Shown one piece after another: positions 33,908 through 42,160 of a stretch of DNA of 42,160 nt. Made by a program: the position numbers and the translations under genes. The notes under the pieces were generated by a model, which had not been told where the DNA came from, did no database searches, and worked only from the letters and a program-made list of their open reading frames with translations. Location: assembly GCA_002350525.1 (NCBI GenBank), contig DEFA01000036.1:158542-200701 (forward strand), written 5' to 3'. Each line of letters begins with the position of its first letter. Within the stretch, counting starts at the first letter, position 1. Origin of the DNA: Lachnospiraceae bacterium UBA2864 (lineage in GTDB: Bacteria > Bacillota > Clostridia > Lachnospirales > Lachnospiraceae).

Positions 33908-36166
33908 ATGAATTTAGATAATATGAATGCTCCGCAGCGTGAGGCTGTCGAAGCTACCGAAGGACCTGTGCTTCTTCTTGCCGGTGCGGGAAGCGGTAAA
34001 ACAAGAGTTATTACACATAGGATTGCCTATCTGATAGAAGAAAAGGGAGTTCCGCCTTACAATATTCTTGCCATAACCTTTACGAATAAGGCGGCAAAAG
34101 AGATGAGAGAAAGAGTGGATGCACTTGTTACAGAGGGTGCCGAAAATATCTGGGTAAGTACATTTCACTCGATGTGTGTAAGGATTCTCAGAAGATTCTA
34201 TGATCGTATCGGAGGAAAGAACAACTTTTCGATATACGATACCAACGATCAGAAGAGTCTTATGAAAGATGTTCTTAAATATCTTGAACTTGATAATAAG
34301 ATCTATCCCGAAAAAATGATGCTTGCAGCGATTTCAAAGGCCAAGGAAGAGTTTTACGGTCCCGATGATGTTGAGCGTAAGGCAGGCACGAACCTAAGGG
34401 AAATGAATAAGGCAAGAGCATACAGGGAATACGAAAAAAGGCTTGCCGAGAATAATGCACTGGATTTTGACGATCTTATATTTAAAACCATTCAGCTTTT
34501 TATGGAGCAGCCGGATGTCCTGAAAGTTTATCAGCAGAGATTTAAGTATATAATGGTTGATGAGTATCAGGATACAAATCACAGCCAGTTCCTTCTGGTA
34601 AAGCTGCTGGCTGGAGGATACAGGAATCTCTGTGTGGTAGGTGATGATGATCAGTCTATATATAAGTTCCGTGGAGCTAATATTTATAACATCCTCAATT
34701 TTGAGGATGAATATAAGGATGCACGTACCATTAGGCTTGAGCAGAACTACAGATCCACGAAGACCATACTGAATGCCGCAAACTCGGTTATTGCCAACAA
34801 CGAGGGTCGTAAGACAAAGACTCTGTGGACTGAGAATGATGAAGGCGAACGTATAACCTACAGTGTATATGAGTCCGAATATGAAGAGGCAATGGGTGTT
34901 ATAAATAACATTCATGATATACGATCTGAGGGCGCGTCTCTTGATGATATAGCTATCCTTTACAGAACCAATAATCAGTCCAGAGTTCTTGAAGAGAAGC
35001 TTATCTTTTCGAATGTTCCTTATAAGCTGTACGGAGCAACAGGATTCTACAGCCGTAAAGAGATAATGGATGTTGTGGGATACCTGAAATGTATAGCTAA
35101 TCCCGAAGACAGTGTAGCTCTTAGAAGAATCATTAATGTACCGCGAAGAGGAATCGGTGACACGACGGTAAATAAGCTTGCTTCGCTTTCCGAAGAGGTT
35201 GGAGTCGGAATGTACGATTTCTGTCTGGATGAATATCTTGTACAGGGACTCGGAAGATTGGCAGGCAAGATCACTGACTTCATTCAGCTTATCGAGAGCT
35301 TCAGGGAAAAGGCGCGTGAGGGTGAACTTACGGAACTTTACGATGATATCCTTGACAGAACAGGATATAAGAATGAACTTATAGCTGAAGGAACGGATGA
35401 AGCAAAGGGCAGACTTGAAAATCTTAAAGAACTTAAGAATAAAATTGCCGACTACTGCGAAAGAGACGAAGAGCCGACTCTTGAAGGATTACTTGAGGAG
35501 ATAGCACTTGTTGCCGATGCGGAGGATTCCGACGGACTTGACGGACGTGTTACTCTTATGACACTCCATAGTGCTAAAGGCCTTGAATTTCCGTATGTAT
35601 TTATAGTCGGAATGGAAGAGAGGCTTTTTCCGAGCGGATTATCCATAGATTCGGATGATCCTGATGCCGTTGAAGAAGAGAGACGTCTCTGCTATGTTGG
35701 TATAACAAGAGCTATGAAACGTCTGTATCTGAGCAGTTCGAGATGCCGTATGATCAACGGTTCGAGAATGTACGGATCGGAATCCAGATTTATAAACGAA
35801 ATTCCGAATGAACTTATAAGAAGAAGCGGATACGGAAACAGAGTGAGACAGACGAACCGTGAAAGTGTTCAGCGTATTCCGGCTTCGTCATCAATCGGAA
35901 TGTTTACGAGATCTTCTTCAGGAAGTGCCTCAGGTGCGGGTAAAAATATGGGACTTGGTGCACTATCGGGAATTTCAAAAGGTATGCCTTCGTCATCTGG
36001 AGGTTATGATTATGAAGTGGGTGATAAGGTTAAACATATTAAGTTCGGGGTCGGAACCGTAACCGAGAAAATAAAATCCGGCAGTGACTATGAAGTTACC
36101 GTAAATTTTGATAAAATAGGTGAGAAAAAGCTTTTTGCATCTCTTGCAAAGCTGAAGAAGGTTTAG
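33908..36166 (+). CDS. pcrA: ATP-dependent DNA helicase PcrA/UvrD
   Basis: Superfamily 1 helicase that translocates 3' to 5' and acts in repair and in clearing replication forks. The 752 residues match the Gram-positive PcrA family. Walker A GAGSGKT lies at 26-32, the DEYQDT Walker B starts at D218, and GDDDQSIYKFRGA, LEQNYRST, VTLMTLHSAKGLEFPYVF and VGITRAMKRLYL are helicase motifs in order. The C-terminus (VGDKVKHIKFGVGTV) is the RNA polymerase-binding Tudor-like tail of PcrA. The ATG at 33908 follows AGGATGAG. No convincing promoter was found in the 60 bases upstream. Confidence 0.96.
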   Translation: MNLDNMNAPQREAVEATEGPVLLLAGAGSGKTRVITHRIAYLIEEKGVPPYNILAITFTNKAAKEMRERVDALVTEGAENIWVSTFHSMCVRILRRFYDRIGGKNNFSIYDTNDQKSLMKDVLKYLELDNKIYPEKMMLAAISKAKEEFYGPDDVERKAGTNLREMNKARAYREYEKRLAENNALDFDDLIFKTIQLFMEQPDVLKVYQQRFKYIMVDEYQDTNHSQFLLVKLLAGGYRNLCVVGDDDQSIYKFRGANIYNILNFEDEYKDARTIRLEQNYRSTKTILNAANSVIANNEGRKTKTLWTENDEGERITYSVYESEYEEAMGVINNIHDIRSEGASLDDIAILYRTNNQSRVLEEKLIFSNVPYKLYGATGFYSRKEIMDVVGYLKCIANPEDSVALRRIINVPRRGIGDTTVNKLASLSEEVGVGMYDFCLDEYLVQGLGRLAGKITDFIQLIESFREKAREGELTELYDDILDRTGYKNELIAEGTDEAKGRLENLKELKNKIADYCERDEEPTLEGLLEEIALVADAEDSDGLDGRVTLMTLHSAKGLEFPYVFIVGMEERLFPSGLSIDSDDPDAVEEERRLCYVGITRAMKRLYLSSSRCRMINGSRMYGSESRFINEIPNELIRRSGYGNRVRQTNRESVQRIPASSSIGMFTRSSSGSASGAGKNMGLGALSGISKGMPSSSGGYDYEVGDKVKHIKFGVGTVTEKIKSGSDYEVTVNFDKIGEKKLFASLAKLKKV

Positions 36167-36194
36167 GATTTGAACGGTATTAAAAGGGGTTAAT

Positions 36195-36842
36195 ATGTCA
36201 TACGAGCGTGATGAAAAGAGAATTGATGAACTAAGGGAAGAAAGAAGACGTATTGATGAAAGATCCGGGAGCAGGACCGCAAATTATATTAAAGGTGCGG
36301 TATTCGGTGTGCTGCTCTTAATAGTTGCATTTGCGAGCTATAAATTTTCCGAAATGATCAACAAGCCTGACGAACCGGATATCACGGTATCTTATATTAC
36401 AGGAAAACTCAGTGATGCAAGTGATCTTGTAACCGCAGAACTTTCGTATACCGGAGTCGTAAGATATACTGACGGTGATATTCCGTTTCTGACGCAGAAA
36501 GCTTTCTCCATGATCTATAATGCCGAGGTTAAAGCCGGAATAGATATATCTCAGGTGGATATTCAGATAACCGATGATAAAGTTATCGTAACACTTCCGG
36601 AAGTTCAGATCCTTTCCGTAGATGTGGATCCGGATTCTATTGAATTCTATGATGAGAAATCGGCACTTTTTAACTGGTCCGATAAACAGGATGTTGTGGA
36701 GGCTATATCCGCAGCTGAATCCGACGTTGAAGCAAACGCCGATATTACCGAACTTAAGGCTCGTGCAAGGACACAGAGTGAAGTTATAATTACAGGAATT
36801 CTTAAGGATTCAATTGGTGAAAGAACTCTTGAGATTAAATAA
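36195..36842 (+). CDS. DUF4230 family membrane protein
   Basis: A 215-residue protein with a strongly charged N-terminus (RIDELREERRRIDER), one transmembrane segment at about 33-53 and an outside domain that resembles DUF4230: KAGIDISQVDIQITDDKV then VTLPEVQILSVDVDPDSIEF. The function of the family is unknown. The ATG at 36195 follows AAAGGGG and lies 28 bases after pcrA, so the two may be co-transcribed. A promoter for the next gene overlaps its 3' end. Confidence 0.8.
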   Translation: MSYERDEKRIDELREERRRIDERSGSRTANYIKGAVFGVLLLIVAFASYKFSEMINKPDEPDITVSYITGKLSDASDLVTAELSYTGVVRYTDGDIPFLTQKAFSMIYNAEVKAGIDISQVDIQITDDKVIVTLPEVQILSVDVDPDSIEFYDEKSALFNWSDKQDVVEAISAAESDVEANADITELKARARTQSEVIITGILKDSIGERTLEIK

Positions 36843-36857
36843 TCTATGTGATATACT
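36829..36857 (+). promoter_or_regulatory. Promoter of the 83-residue membrane protein gene
   Basis: TTGAGA at 36829-36834 and TATACT at 36852-36857 are 17 bases apart, with TGA before the -10. The -35 lies inside the end of the DUF4230 gene. Confidence 0.6.
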
Positions 36858-36892
36858 ACATCTATCAATGACTTACGAAGGGGGTTCAAGTT

Positions 36893-37144
36893 ATGAACAA
36901 TGAAGTAAAAGAAACAGCAGTTGAAGATGCAAAGAATGCGATCATATCGGTTGCTATCATCGTTGGTATAATTACTATCATCACAGGAATCGCAGTAGCG
37001 GTTTATAAGTATCTTACACCTGACTATCTTGACGATTTTGATGAGTTCGATGATGACTTCGATGACGATTTCTTTGAAGATGACGCTGATATCGAAGAAG
37101 ATGTTAAGCCTGATACAGACATCGCTGAGGAAGCAAAGGCATAA
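36893..37144 (+). CDS. Small single-pass membrane protein with acidic tail
   Basis: An 83-residue protein that I do not recognise. Residues 1-15 are polar, about 17-41 form one hydrophobic segment rich in Ile and Val, and the rest is a strongly acidic tail (LDDFDEFDDDFDDDFFEDD and onward) ending in EEAKA. The Asp/Phe pattern gives a negatively charged, aromatic tail that could bind cations or a basic partner. The ATG at 36893 has GAAGGGGG upstream. It has a promoter and a terminator of its own, so it appears to be a one-gene unit. Orientation in the membrane is not certain. Confidence 0.8.
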   Translation: MNNEVKETAVEDAKNAIISVAIIVGIITIITGIAVAVYKYLTPDYLDDFDEFDDDFDDDFFEDDADIEEDVKPDTDIAEEAKA

Positions 37145-37187
37145 CACTTATACTTTTACAACAATTTTTCTCTGAAAAGAGTTATTT

Positions 37188-37220
37188 ACGGCACGGCTTT
37201 TTGCGGTGCCGTTTTTAATT
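37188..37220 (+). terminator. Terminator of the small membrane protein gene
   Basis: ACGGCAC at 37188-37194 pairs with GTGCCGT at 37206-37212 and is followed by TTTTAATT. Confidence 0.88.
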
Positions 37221-37304
37221 ATATATTCATAATTTCCGATTTTTTTTTTAATATAGATGTATTACAATTAGAGAGGTAAAATAACACGATTAGGGGGATT
37301 TTTT

Positions 37305-38000
37305 ATGTTTAATATTCTTATATGCGATGATGACAGAGAGATAGTTGATGCGATTGCCATTTATCTTGAGACTGAAGGATATTGTGTTATGAAGGCATAT
37401 AACGGCCTTGAGGCCCTTCAGGTTATGGACAAAAACGAGATCCATCTTCTTATCATGGATATAATGATGCCTGAGATGGACGGTATCAAAGCAACACTTA
37501 AGGTAAGGGAGAAGAGTTCGATACCTGTTATACTTCTTTCAGCTAAATCCGAAGATGCGGATAAGATACTCGGTCTGAATATAGGAGCTGACGATTATAT
37601 TACCAAGCCTTTCTCACCGCTTGAACTTCTTGCTAGAGTTAAGTCGCAGCTCAGAAGATATACTCAGTTCGGATCTATTGCGGACGAGGATGGAGAAGAT
37701 ATCATTTCCAGCGGCGGTCTTGTTATTAATGACAGTACTAAACAGGTAAATGTCGACGGCAACGAAGTTAAACTTACCCCGATCGAGTATGATATTCTTA
37801 AGTTCCTTACTATCAATAAGGGAAGGGTTTATTCGACTTCCAAAATTTACGAATCGGTATGGAATGAAGATGCTATCGGAACAGATAACATTATTGCAGT
37901 ACATATACGTCATATCAGAGAAAAAATCGAGATTAATCCAAAAGAGCCGAGATACCTAAAGGTTGTTTGGGGTCAGGGCTATAAAATAGAGAAAAGGTGA
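37305..38000 (+). CDS. OmpR-family response regulator
   Basis: A 231-residue DNA-binding response regulator. The receiver has the acidic cluster in ICDDD (D8-D10), phosphoacceptor D52 in LIMDIMMPEMDG, LLSAKS and K101 in YITKPF. The winged-helix domain has LTPIEYDILKFLTINKGRVYS and the recognition segment DNIIAVHIRHIREKIE. The ATG at 37305 follows AGGGGG. The kinase gene starts 11 bases after the stop, so the two form one unit. The pairing resembles VanR-type regulators, but no resistance genes are next to it. Confidence 0.94.
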   Translation: MFNILICDDDREIVDAIAIYLETEGYCVMKAYNGLEALQVMDKNEIHLLIMDIMMPEMDGIKATLKVREKSSIPVILLSAKSEDADKILGLNIGADDYITKPFSPLELLARVKSQLRRYTQFGSIADEDGEDIISSGGLVINDSTKQVNVDGNEVKLTPIEYDILKFLTINKGRVYSTSKIYESVWNEDAIGTDNIIAVHIRHIREKIEINPKEPRYLKVVWGQGYKIEKR

Positions 38001-38010
38001 TTGAGTTCTA

Positions 38011-40968
38011 ATGGGCAGCTTCCTTTATAGTAAATTTGTAAAAGTATTTTTGTTTATCATAGGATTTTTCCTTCTCGTAGGAATGGTTTGTGCGGTATTA
38101 TCGGCTTACGGAAGATATCATTTCTTCGGAAATGATGTAGAGAACAGAAAGGTTTTTAATGAAACTGACTATGTTCAGGATATTGTCTCTACACAGGGTA
38201 CAATGCTCATAGAGTATATAAATGATTTCGGAAGACTAAGAAACAGAGATTATACCAAAACTCATATCAATTTATATGATTACCATGATTTTACCAATAA
38301 GATAGTTTACTATACAGCTGATCTTGAAAAAGACGAAAACCGTAAATTTTTTGATATAGCACAATCTATGCTATATAATGATTCATACCTTGATGCTGAC
38401 GGAAACTACCATGATATTTACAGGGAGTTTCCGTATAGTTTTTATGACCTTCAGGGTTCAAACAGAAATTATATCAGAATTACTCCTGATGATTATATAC
38501 AGCTTATAATGACTTATGCTGATAAGGTTGACAGCGTTGAAACATATGCTGACGGCATCAAGACAGGTTTGAACACTGAGCAGTACACATTTTACAGTCT
38601 TGATGATAATACTGTAATAACAGACGGTGATTTTCATACGAGTGGGGTTATAACATCAACTGTTAATGGGGATGATTCTGCTGATACGGATGATATTTTC
38701 GGTTCGACCGTTACAATCGGAAATTACAGGAATACAATCCCCGATGTGGCACTGTATTCTCCGGAAGAGCATCAGTTTTTTAATGCTGCTGTCGGCTATG
38801 TGAATCTTGATAATCTCAGAAATTACAAATATCTTTATATCCCAATCAAATATATAAACAATTCTTATCTTGAAAGATCCATTATTACGGCACCGTATTT
38901 TAATTATGCTGCGGCTCCTATGCTTGCTTCCATGAGTGTTGACGATCTATCATATTTTGAGAGATATGTATACGGTAACGTAAACCTCACCGGTGTTTCT
39001 TATTGCTTTAAATCCGATTTATCCGGAGGATATCTTACAGGCAATCAGATGTATACCTCATTTGAAGAAGCCAGGAAAACTATAGATAAACGAAGTAATA
39101 TCGTATTTGAATATGATTCACAGAGAAATGCCATCGAATCATATTATTATGATAATAACGGTAAGAAGATAAATTTCAATTACTGTAATGATGTCATGAA
39201 GAAAAATATAGATATGATGCCGAATAATACGGATTTCATATTTGGCATTGATATATTTGATGATTCATTCGGATTTGACTGTACGGTCCCTTCATCGGTA
39301 TATAAGTTCTGCCGTATGATCCCAAGACCTATACCTACTTTTATAATTCTTTTATTCTTCTTTATCCTTTCGGCAATATGTTCATCATCAACTACCGGAA
39401 TTGTGTATGATAAAGAAGGAAATAAGACCATAAAGCTTGGTTTTATAGATAAAGTACCGGCCGAGATATTTATGATCATCTTCGGCGTTACTTCGTTTTT
39501 TCTGCTTGTTATGTTCAGAGCCGGATTCATGAGTTATGGATATCTGGTTCCGCCTTCGGGTACTCTGGATTACGATAAAATGTCGACGCTGATTGCATTC
39601 GGACTTGTTATCTTTGCCGTATATTTATTTATGGCACTCATTTTCCTGTCCTTTGTAAGGCGTATAAGAGCGGGAAAATTCTTTAAGTCTCTTCTGATAG
39701 TCAAGATATACGGCTTGATGTACAAGTCATACAGTAAACTGACAGAAGGATTCAGCGCAAGGCTTATGATGTTTATAAAACTCTTTGTGTTCCTTGTCGC
39801 AAATGTTTTTCTGTTTGGATTCCTTATTTTCTGCTCTTATGAACGTATATTCAGCAATCTTCTTGCGGTAGATGGAATAATCCTATTCAGCTGCATCATA
39901 CTTGTTGTCATGCTGGATATTCTTGGTGTATATAAGCTTGTGAAATACACTAATCAGATAGAAGTACTTATCGATGTATGTAAAGATATTGAAAAGGGTG
40001 ATTTCGATGCACAGGTTAATACAGAAAATCTGACCGGAAGTTGCAGAAAACTTGGTGAAAGTCTGAATAATCTCGGAGCCGGCCTTAACAGAGCTGTAGC
40101 AGCATCGACAAAGGATGAGAGACTTAAAGCCGAGCTTATAACAAATGTAAGTCATGATATCAAAACTCCGCTAACCTCGATCATAAATTATGTCGATCTT
40201 ATGAAAAGAGAAGATGTTACGGATCCGAAGCTAAAGGAATATATATCTATTCTTGATGTTAAATCACAGAGACTAAAACAGCTTACTCTTGACCTTATAG
40301 AGGCATCTAAGGTCAGTACGGGAAACATTGAACTTGAATGTGTGAATCTTGACTTTGCAGAGCTTCTTCAGCAGGCTGTGGCCGAATTTGATGATAAGTT
40401 CCGAGAAAACTCTCTTGAAGTTGTTCTTACAGCACCGGAGGAACCGCTTATAATTTACGCTGACGGAAGAAGATTATATCGTATCATAGAGAATCTTTTC
40501 CAGAATGCCTGCAAGTATACTATACAGGGCTCAAGAGTTTATATGAAGCTTGGCGGAGATGAGGAGAAAGTTTATTACTCTATAAAGAATGTAAGCCGTG
40601 AAATGCTTAATATATCGGCTGATGAACTTACAGAAAGATTTGTAAGAGGAGATAAGTCACGTTATACGGAAGGTTCGGGACTCGGTCTTTCTATTGCAAG
40701 AAACCTTACAGAATTACAGAATGGTACATTTGATATCAGTATTGACGGTGATCTGTTTAAGGTTGATATTTCATTTCCAAGAGTATTTGATTATGATGTA
40801 CCGGAAGAAGTGGAGGAAGAAGAACCCGAGATGGGTTCCGACGTCCTTATAGGCGAGCCGAAGATGGGCTCCGGTGTCCTTATAGGCGAGCCGAAGAAGG
40901 GTTCCGACGTCCTTATAGGCGAGCCGAAGAAGGATTCCGATGTTCTTATAGGCGGTGAAGCTGAGTAA
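38011..40968 (+). CDS. Large multi-pass sensor histidine kinase with C-terminal repeats
   Basis: A 985-residue kinase, partner of the preceding regulator. One transmembrane segment at about 9-30 is followed by some 400 residues that are likely outside, rich in Tyr, Asp and Asn and not recognised. Five further segments lie at about 441-465, 485-508, 527-550, 586-611 and 619-642. A HAMP-like linker (IEVLIDVCKDIEKGDFDAQ) leads to HisKA with H715 in NVSHDIKTPL. The ATPase domain has NLFQNACKYT and GSGLGLSIARN. After it comes an acidic stretch and four 11-residue repeats. The ATG at 38011 uses AGGTGA, which overlaps the end of the regulator gene. The signal is unknown; the large outer domain suggests an extracellular ligand or wall component. 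Confidence 0.9.
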   Translation: MGSFLYSKFVKVFLFIIGFFLLVGMVCAVLSAYGRYHFFGNDVENRKVFNETDYVQDIVSTQGTMLIEYINDFGRLRNRDYTKTHINLYDYHDFTNKIVYYTADLEKDENRKFFDIAQSMLYNDSYLDADGNYHDIYREFPYSFYDLQGSNRNYIRITPDDYIQLIMTYADKVDSVETYADGIKTGLNTEQYTFYSLDDNTVITDGDFHTSGVITSTVNGDDSADTDDIFGSTVTIGNYRNTIPDVALYSPEEHQFFNAAVGYVNLDNLRNYKYLYIPIKYINNSYLERSIITAPYFNYAAAPMLASMSVDDLSYFERYVYGNVNLTGVSYCFKSDLSGGYLTGNQMYTSFEEARKTIDKRSNIVFEYDSQRNAIESYYYDNNGKKINFNYCNDVMKKNIDMMPNNTDFIFGIDIFDDSFGFDCTVPSSVYKFCRMIPRPIPTFIILLFFFILSAICSSSTTGIVYDKEGNKTIKLGFIDKVPAEIFMIIFGVTSFFLLVMFRAGFMSYGYLVPPSGTLDYDKMSTLIAFGLVIFAVYLFMALIFLSFVRRIRAGKFFKSLLIVKIYGLMYKSYSKLTEGFSARLMMFIKLFVFLVANVFLFGFLIFCSYERIFSNLLAVDGIILFSCIILVVMLDILGVYKLVKYTNQIEVLIDVCKDIEKGDFDAQVNTENLTGSCRKLGESLNNLGAGLNRAVAASTKDERLKAELITNVSHDIKTPLTSIINYVDLMKREDVTDPKLKEYISILDVKSQRLKQLTLDLIEASKVSTGNIELECVNLDFAELLQQAVAEFDDKFRENSLEVVLTAPEEPLIIYADGRRLYRIIENLFQNACKYTIQGSRVYMKLGGDEEKVYYSIKNVSREMLNISADELTERFVRGDKSRYTEGSGLGLSIARNLTELQNGTFDISIDGDLFKVDISFPRVFDYDVPEEVEEEEPEMGSDVLIGEPKMGSGVLIGEPKKGSDVLIGEPKKDSDVLIGGEAE
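40822..40953 (+). repeat. 33-base tandem repeat x4 at the kinase C-terminus
   Basis: Four units encode EPEMGSDVLIG, EPKMGSGVLIG, EPKKGSDVLIG and EPKKDSDVLIG. The first three are almost identical at DNA level and the fourth differs at more positions. Only GEAE follows. Confidence 0.95.
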
Positions 40969-40975
40969 AATTATA

Positions 40976-41004
40976 TTGTTTTAGGTTATCTAATCAGATA
41001 TAAT
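40976..41004 (+). promoter_or_regulatory. Promoter of the DHH phosphoesterase gene
   Basis: TTGTTT at 40976-40981 and TATAAT at 40999-41004, with a 17-base spacer. It starts 8 bases after the kinase stop. Confidence 0.65.
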
Positions 41005-41054
41005 TAAGTATGGTGGTGTACTTAACATGGGGTGTTATGTATGAGGAGGTAATC

Positions 41055-41984
41055 ATGAAAAAAAGACTTGTTACAAGAAGTGATTTTGACGGCCTTGTAT
41101 GTGCTATGCTTCTTAAAGAGATGGATCTTATCGGGGATATTAAGTTTGTACATCCTAAAGATGTTCAGGATGGCAAAGTTGAGCTTTCCGAAAATGATAT
41201 TACGACCAATCTGCCTTTTGATAAAAGGGTCGGTCTTGCATTTGATCATCATGAAAGCGAACTTATCAGAAACAAAGAAGAGGATTATCGCGGAAAGTAT
41301 ATAATCGAGGGTGATGCAAAGAGTGCTGCGCGTGTAGTTTATAATTATTACGGCGGTGCTAAAACATTTAAAAGAGTTTCGGAAGAGATAATGCTGGCCG
41401 TGGATAAGGGTGACAGTGCCGATTTTACCAAGGATGAGATACTTAATCCTACAGGGTGGGTACTTATGAACTTCCTTATGGATGCACGTACCGGTCTTGG
41501 AAGATTTCATGATTTCAGAATATCCAATTATGATCTTATGATGGAATTGATCGATTATTGCGTCGATCATAGTATAGATCAGGTTCTCGAGCTTCCTGAT
41601 GTCAAAGAAAGAGTGGATTTGTATTTTGAACAGCAGGAGAAGTTCGTGGAGCAGCTTAAACGTGTAACCAGAATAGAAGATAAGGTTGCCGTTATAGATT
41701 TAAGGAATGAGGATCCGATCTATACAGGTAACAGATTCATGGTTTATGCTCTGTGGCCGGAAGTACAGATATCCATTCATGTTGCCTGGGGATTCCGTAA
41801 ACAGAATACGGCAGTCATGATCGGTAAATCCATAATCAATAAATCATCTGATTTTAACATTGGTGAATTGTGTCTGTCATACGGTGGCGGCGGACATGCA
41901 AATGCGGGTACATGCCAGCTTGAAAATGATATAATTGACACGGAATTACCTGTTATAATAGAGAAAATTAATAAGGGCGCATAG
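41055..41984 (+). CDS. DHH-family phosphoesterase, exopolyphosphatase-like
   Basis: A 309-residue protein with the DHH superfamily layout. The first metal motif is TRSDFDG (D10, D12), followed by FDHHES (D64, H65, H66) and the C-terminal DHHA1 substrate motif GGGGHANAG at 277-285. Related enzymes are NrnA-type oligoribonucleases, c-di-AMP/pApA phosphodiesterases and manganese pyrophosphatase/exopolyphosphatase. The substrate cannot be settled from the sequence. There is no membrane segment. The ATG at 41055 has GAGGAGGT at 41043-41050; an in-frame GTG-type start at 41010 lacks such a site. It has its own promoter and is followed by the tRNA promoter. Confidence 0.82.
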   Translation: MKKRLVTRSDFDGLVCAMLLKEMDLIGDIKFVHPKDVQDGKVELSENDITTNLPFDKRVGLAFDHHESELIRNKEEDYRGKYIIEGDAKSAARVVYNYYGGAKTFKRVSEEIMLAVDKGDSADFTKDEILNPTGWVLMNFLMDARTGLGRFHDFRISNYDLMMELIDYCVDHSIDQVLELPDVKERVDLYFEQQEKFVEQLKRVTRIEDKVAVIDLRNEDPIYTGNRFMVYALWPEVQISIHVAWGFRKQNTAVMIGKSIINKSSDFNIGELCLSYGGGGHANAGTCQLENDIIDTELPVIIEKINKGA

Positions 41985-42032
41985 TTTACATAATCCATAA
42001 AAATTATTTACATAATTTTTTTTAAAAATGTC

Positions 42033-42061
42033 TTGACATTTAAATCTTATATGGTTATAAT
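42033..42061 (+). promoter_or_regulatory. Consensus sigma-A promoter of the tRNA gene(s)
   Basis: TTGACA at 42033-42038 and TATAAT at 42056-42061 with a 17-base spacer is a perfect consensus, preceded by AT-rich DNA (42001-42029) that can act as an UP element. Transcription should start near 42068. Confidence 0.92.
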
Positions 42062-42089
42062 ATGCATCGTGCTGTTGAGAGAGTGGCAC

Positions 42090-42110
42090 ACTTCTGACAC
42101 AGTCAGAAGT
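42090..42110 (+). other. Hairpin in the tRNA leader
   Basis: ACTTCTGA at 42090-42097 and TCAGAAGT at 42103-42110 form a perfect 8-base stem around CACAG, 8 bases before the tRNA. It may guide 5' processing of the precursor. There is no U-run directly after it. Confidence 0.6.
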
Positions 42111-42118
42111 CCTATAAT

Positions 42119-42160
42119 GGGGTCTTAGCTCAGCTGGGAGAGCATCTGCCTTACAAGCAG
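42119..42160 (+). tRNA. tRNA-Val (anticodon UAC), 5' part
   Basis: GGGGTCT acceptor strand, TA, D-arm GCTC/GAGC, then anticodon stem TCTGC with loop CTTACAA, giving anticodon TAC. The window ends in the 3' side of the anticodon stem. It is probably the first gene of a tRNA cluster. Confidence 0.92.

Noticed and set aside
40822..40953. CRISPR-like or mobile repeat at the kinase end
   Set aside because: The repeats are in frame, without spacers, and end at the gene's own stop.

Overview
The window looks like a chromosomal segment of a butyrate-producing member of the Lachnospiraceae, most likely Butyrivibrio or a close relative. The main reasons are the gene order thl-crt-hbd-bcd-etfB-etfA, the Firmicutes-type ribosome binding sites and sigma-A promoters, and several families typical of Clostridia (DUF4364, DUF4230, type 1B dihydroorotate dehydrogenase with PyrK). 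The genus is inferred from gene order and protein resemblance, not from a database search. No phage, insertion sequence, integrase or CRISPR array is visible. Coding density is high and no gene-free stretch exceeds about 260 bases.

Layout. 1-4906 is the central butyrate operon: the end of thiolase, crotonase, 3-hydroxybutyryl-CoA dehydrogenase, butyryl-CoA dehydrogenase and the two electron-transfer flavoprotein subunits, with a strong stem-loop between hbd and bcd. 5024-7495 is a membrane-anchored clostripain-family (C11) protease. 7573-10479 is a leftward block, bounded by two related hairpin terminators, holding a small alarmone synthetase (RelQ type), an OmpR-family regulator and its histidine kinase. 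10512-13742 is carB, also leftward. 13996-16262 is mtnN, an unknown two-pass membrane protein and luxS, i.e. the S-adenosylhomocysteine recycling and AI-2 pathway.

16384-20177 is the protein quality-control operon tig-clpP-clpX followed by the ribosome-assembly GTPase engB. A convergent DUF4364 gene overlaps the end of engB. 20813-25526 holds rho, with a charged repeat insertion, and a class A penicillin-binding protein with a QPQPDP-repeat tail. 25674-26420 is an atypical receiver/LytTR regulator. 26497-29140 is pyrF-pyrK-pyrD, followed by a small membrane protein, an M29-type aminopeptidase with a long N-terminal extension, and pyrimidine-nucleoside phosphorylase. 33078-33770 is a self-contained pspA unit. 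33908-36842 is pcrA plus a DUF4230 membrane protein. An 83-residue acidic single-pass membrane protein follows with its own promoter and terminator.

37305-40968 is a second two-component system whose kinase is very large (985 residues, about six membrane segments) and ends in four tandem 11-residue repeats. 41055-41984 is a DHH-family phosphoesterase. The window ends in the first 42 bases of a tRNA-Val(UAC) behind a perfect-consensus promoter.

Most of the region is core housekeeping sequence. I do not see a clear-cut new defence or mobile system. The observations most worth following are the Asn at the catalytic Asp position of ClpP, the C-terminal repeats of the large kinase, the shared TATAGTAC motif in front of mtnN and luxS, the paired homologous hairpins, the inverted and direct repeats at the pspA promoter, and the alarmone synthetase placed as first gene of a two-component operon.
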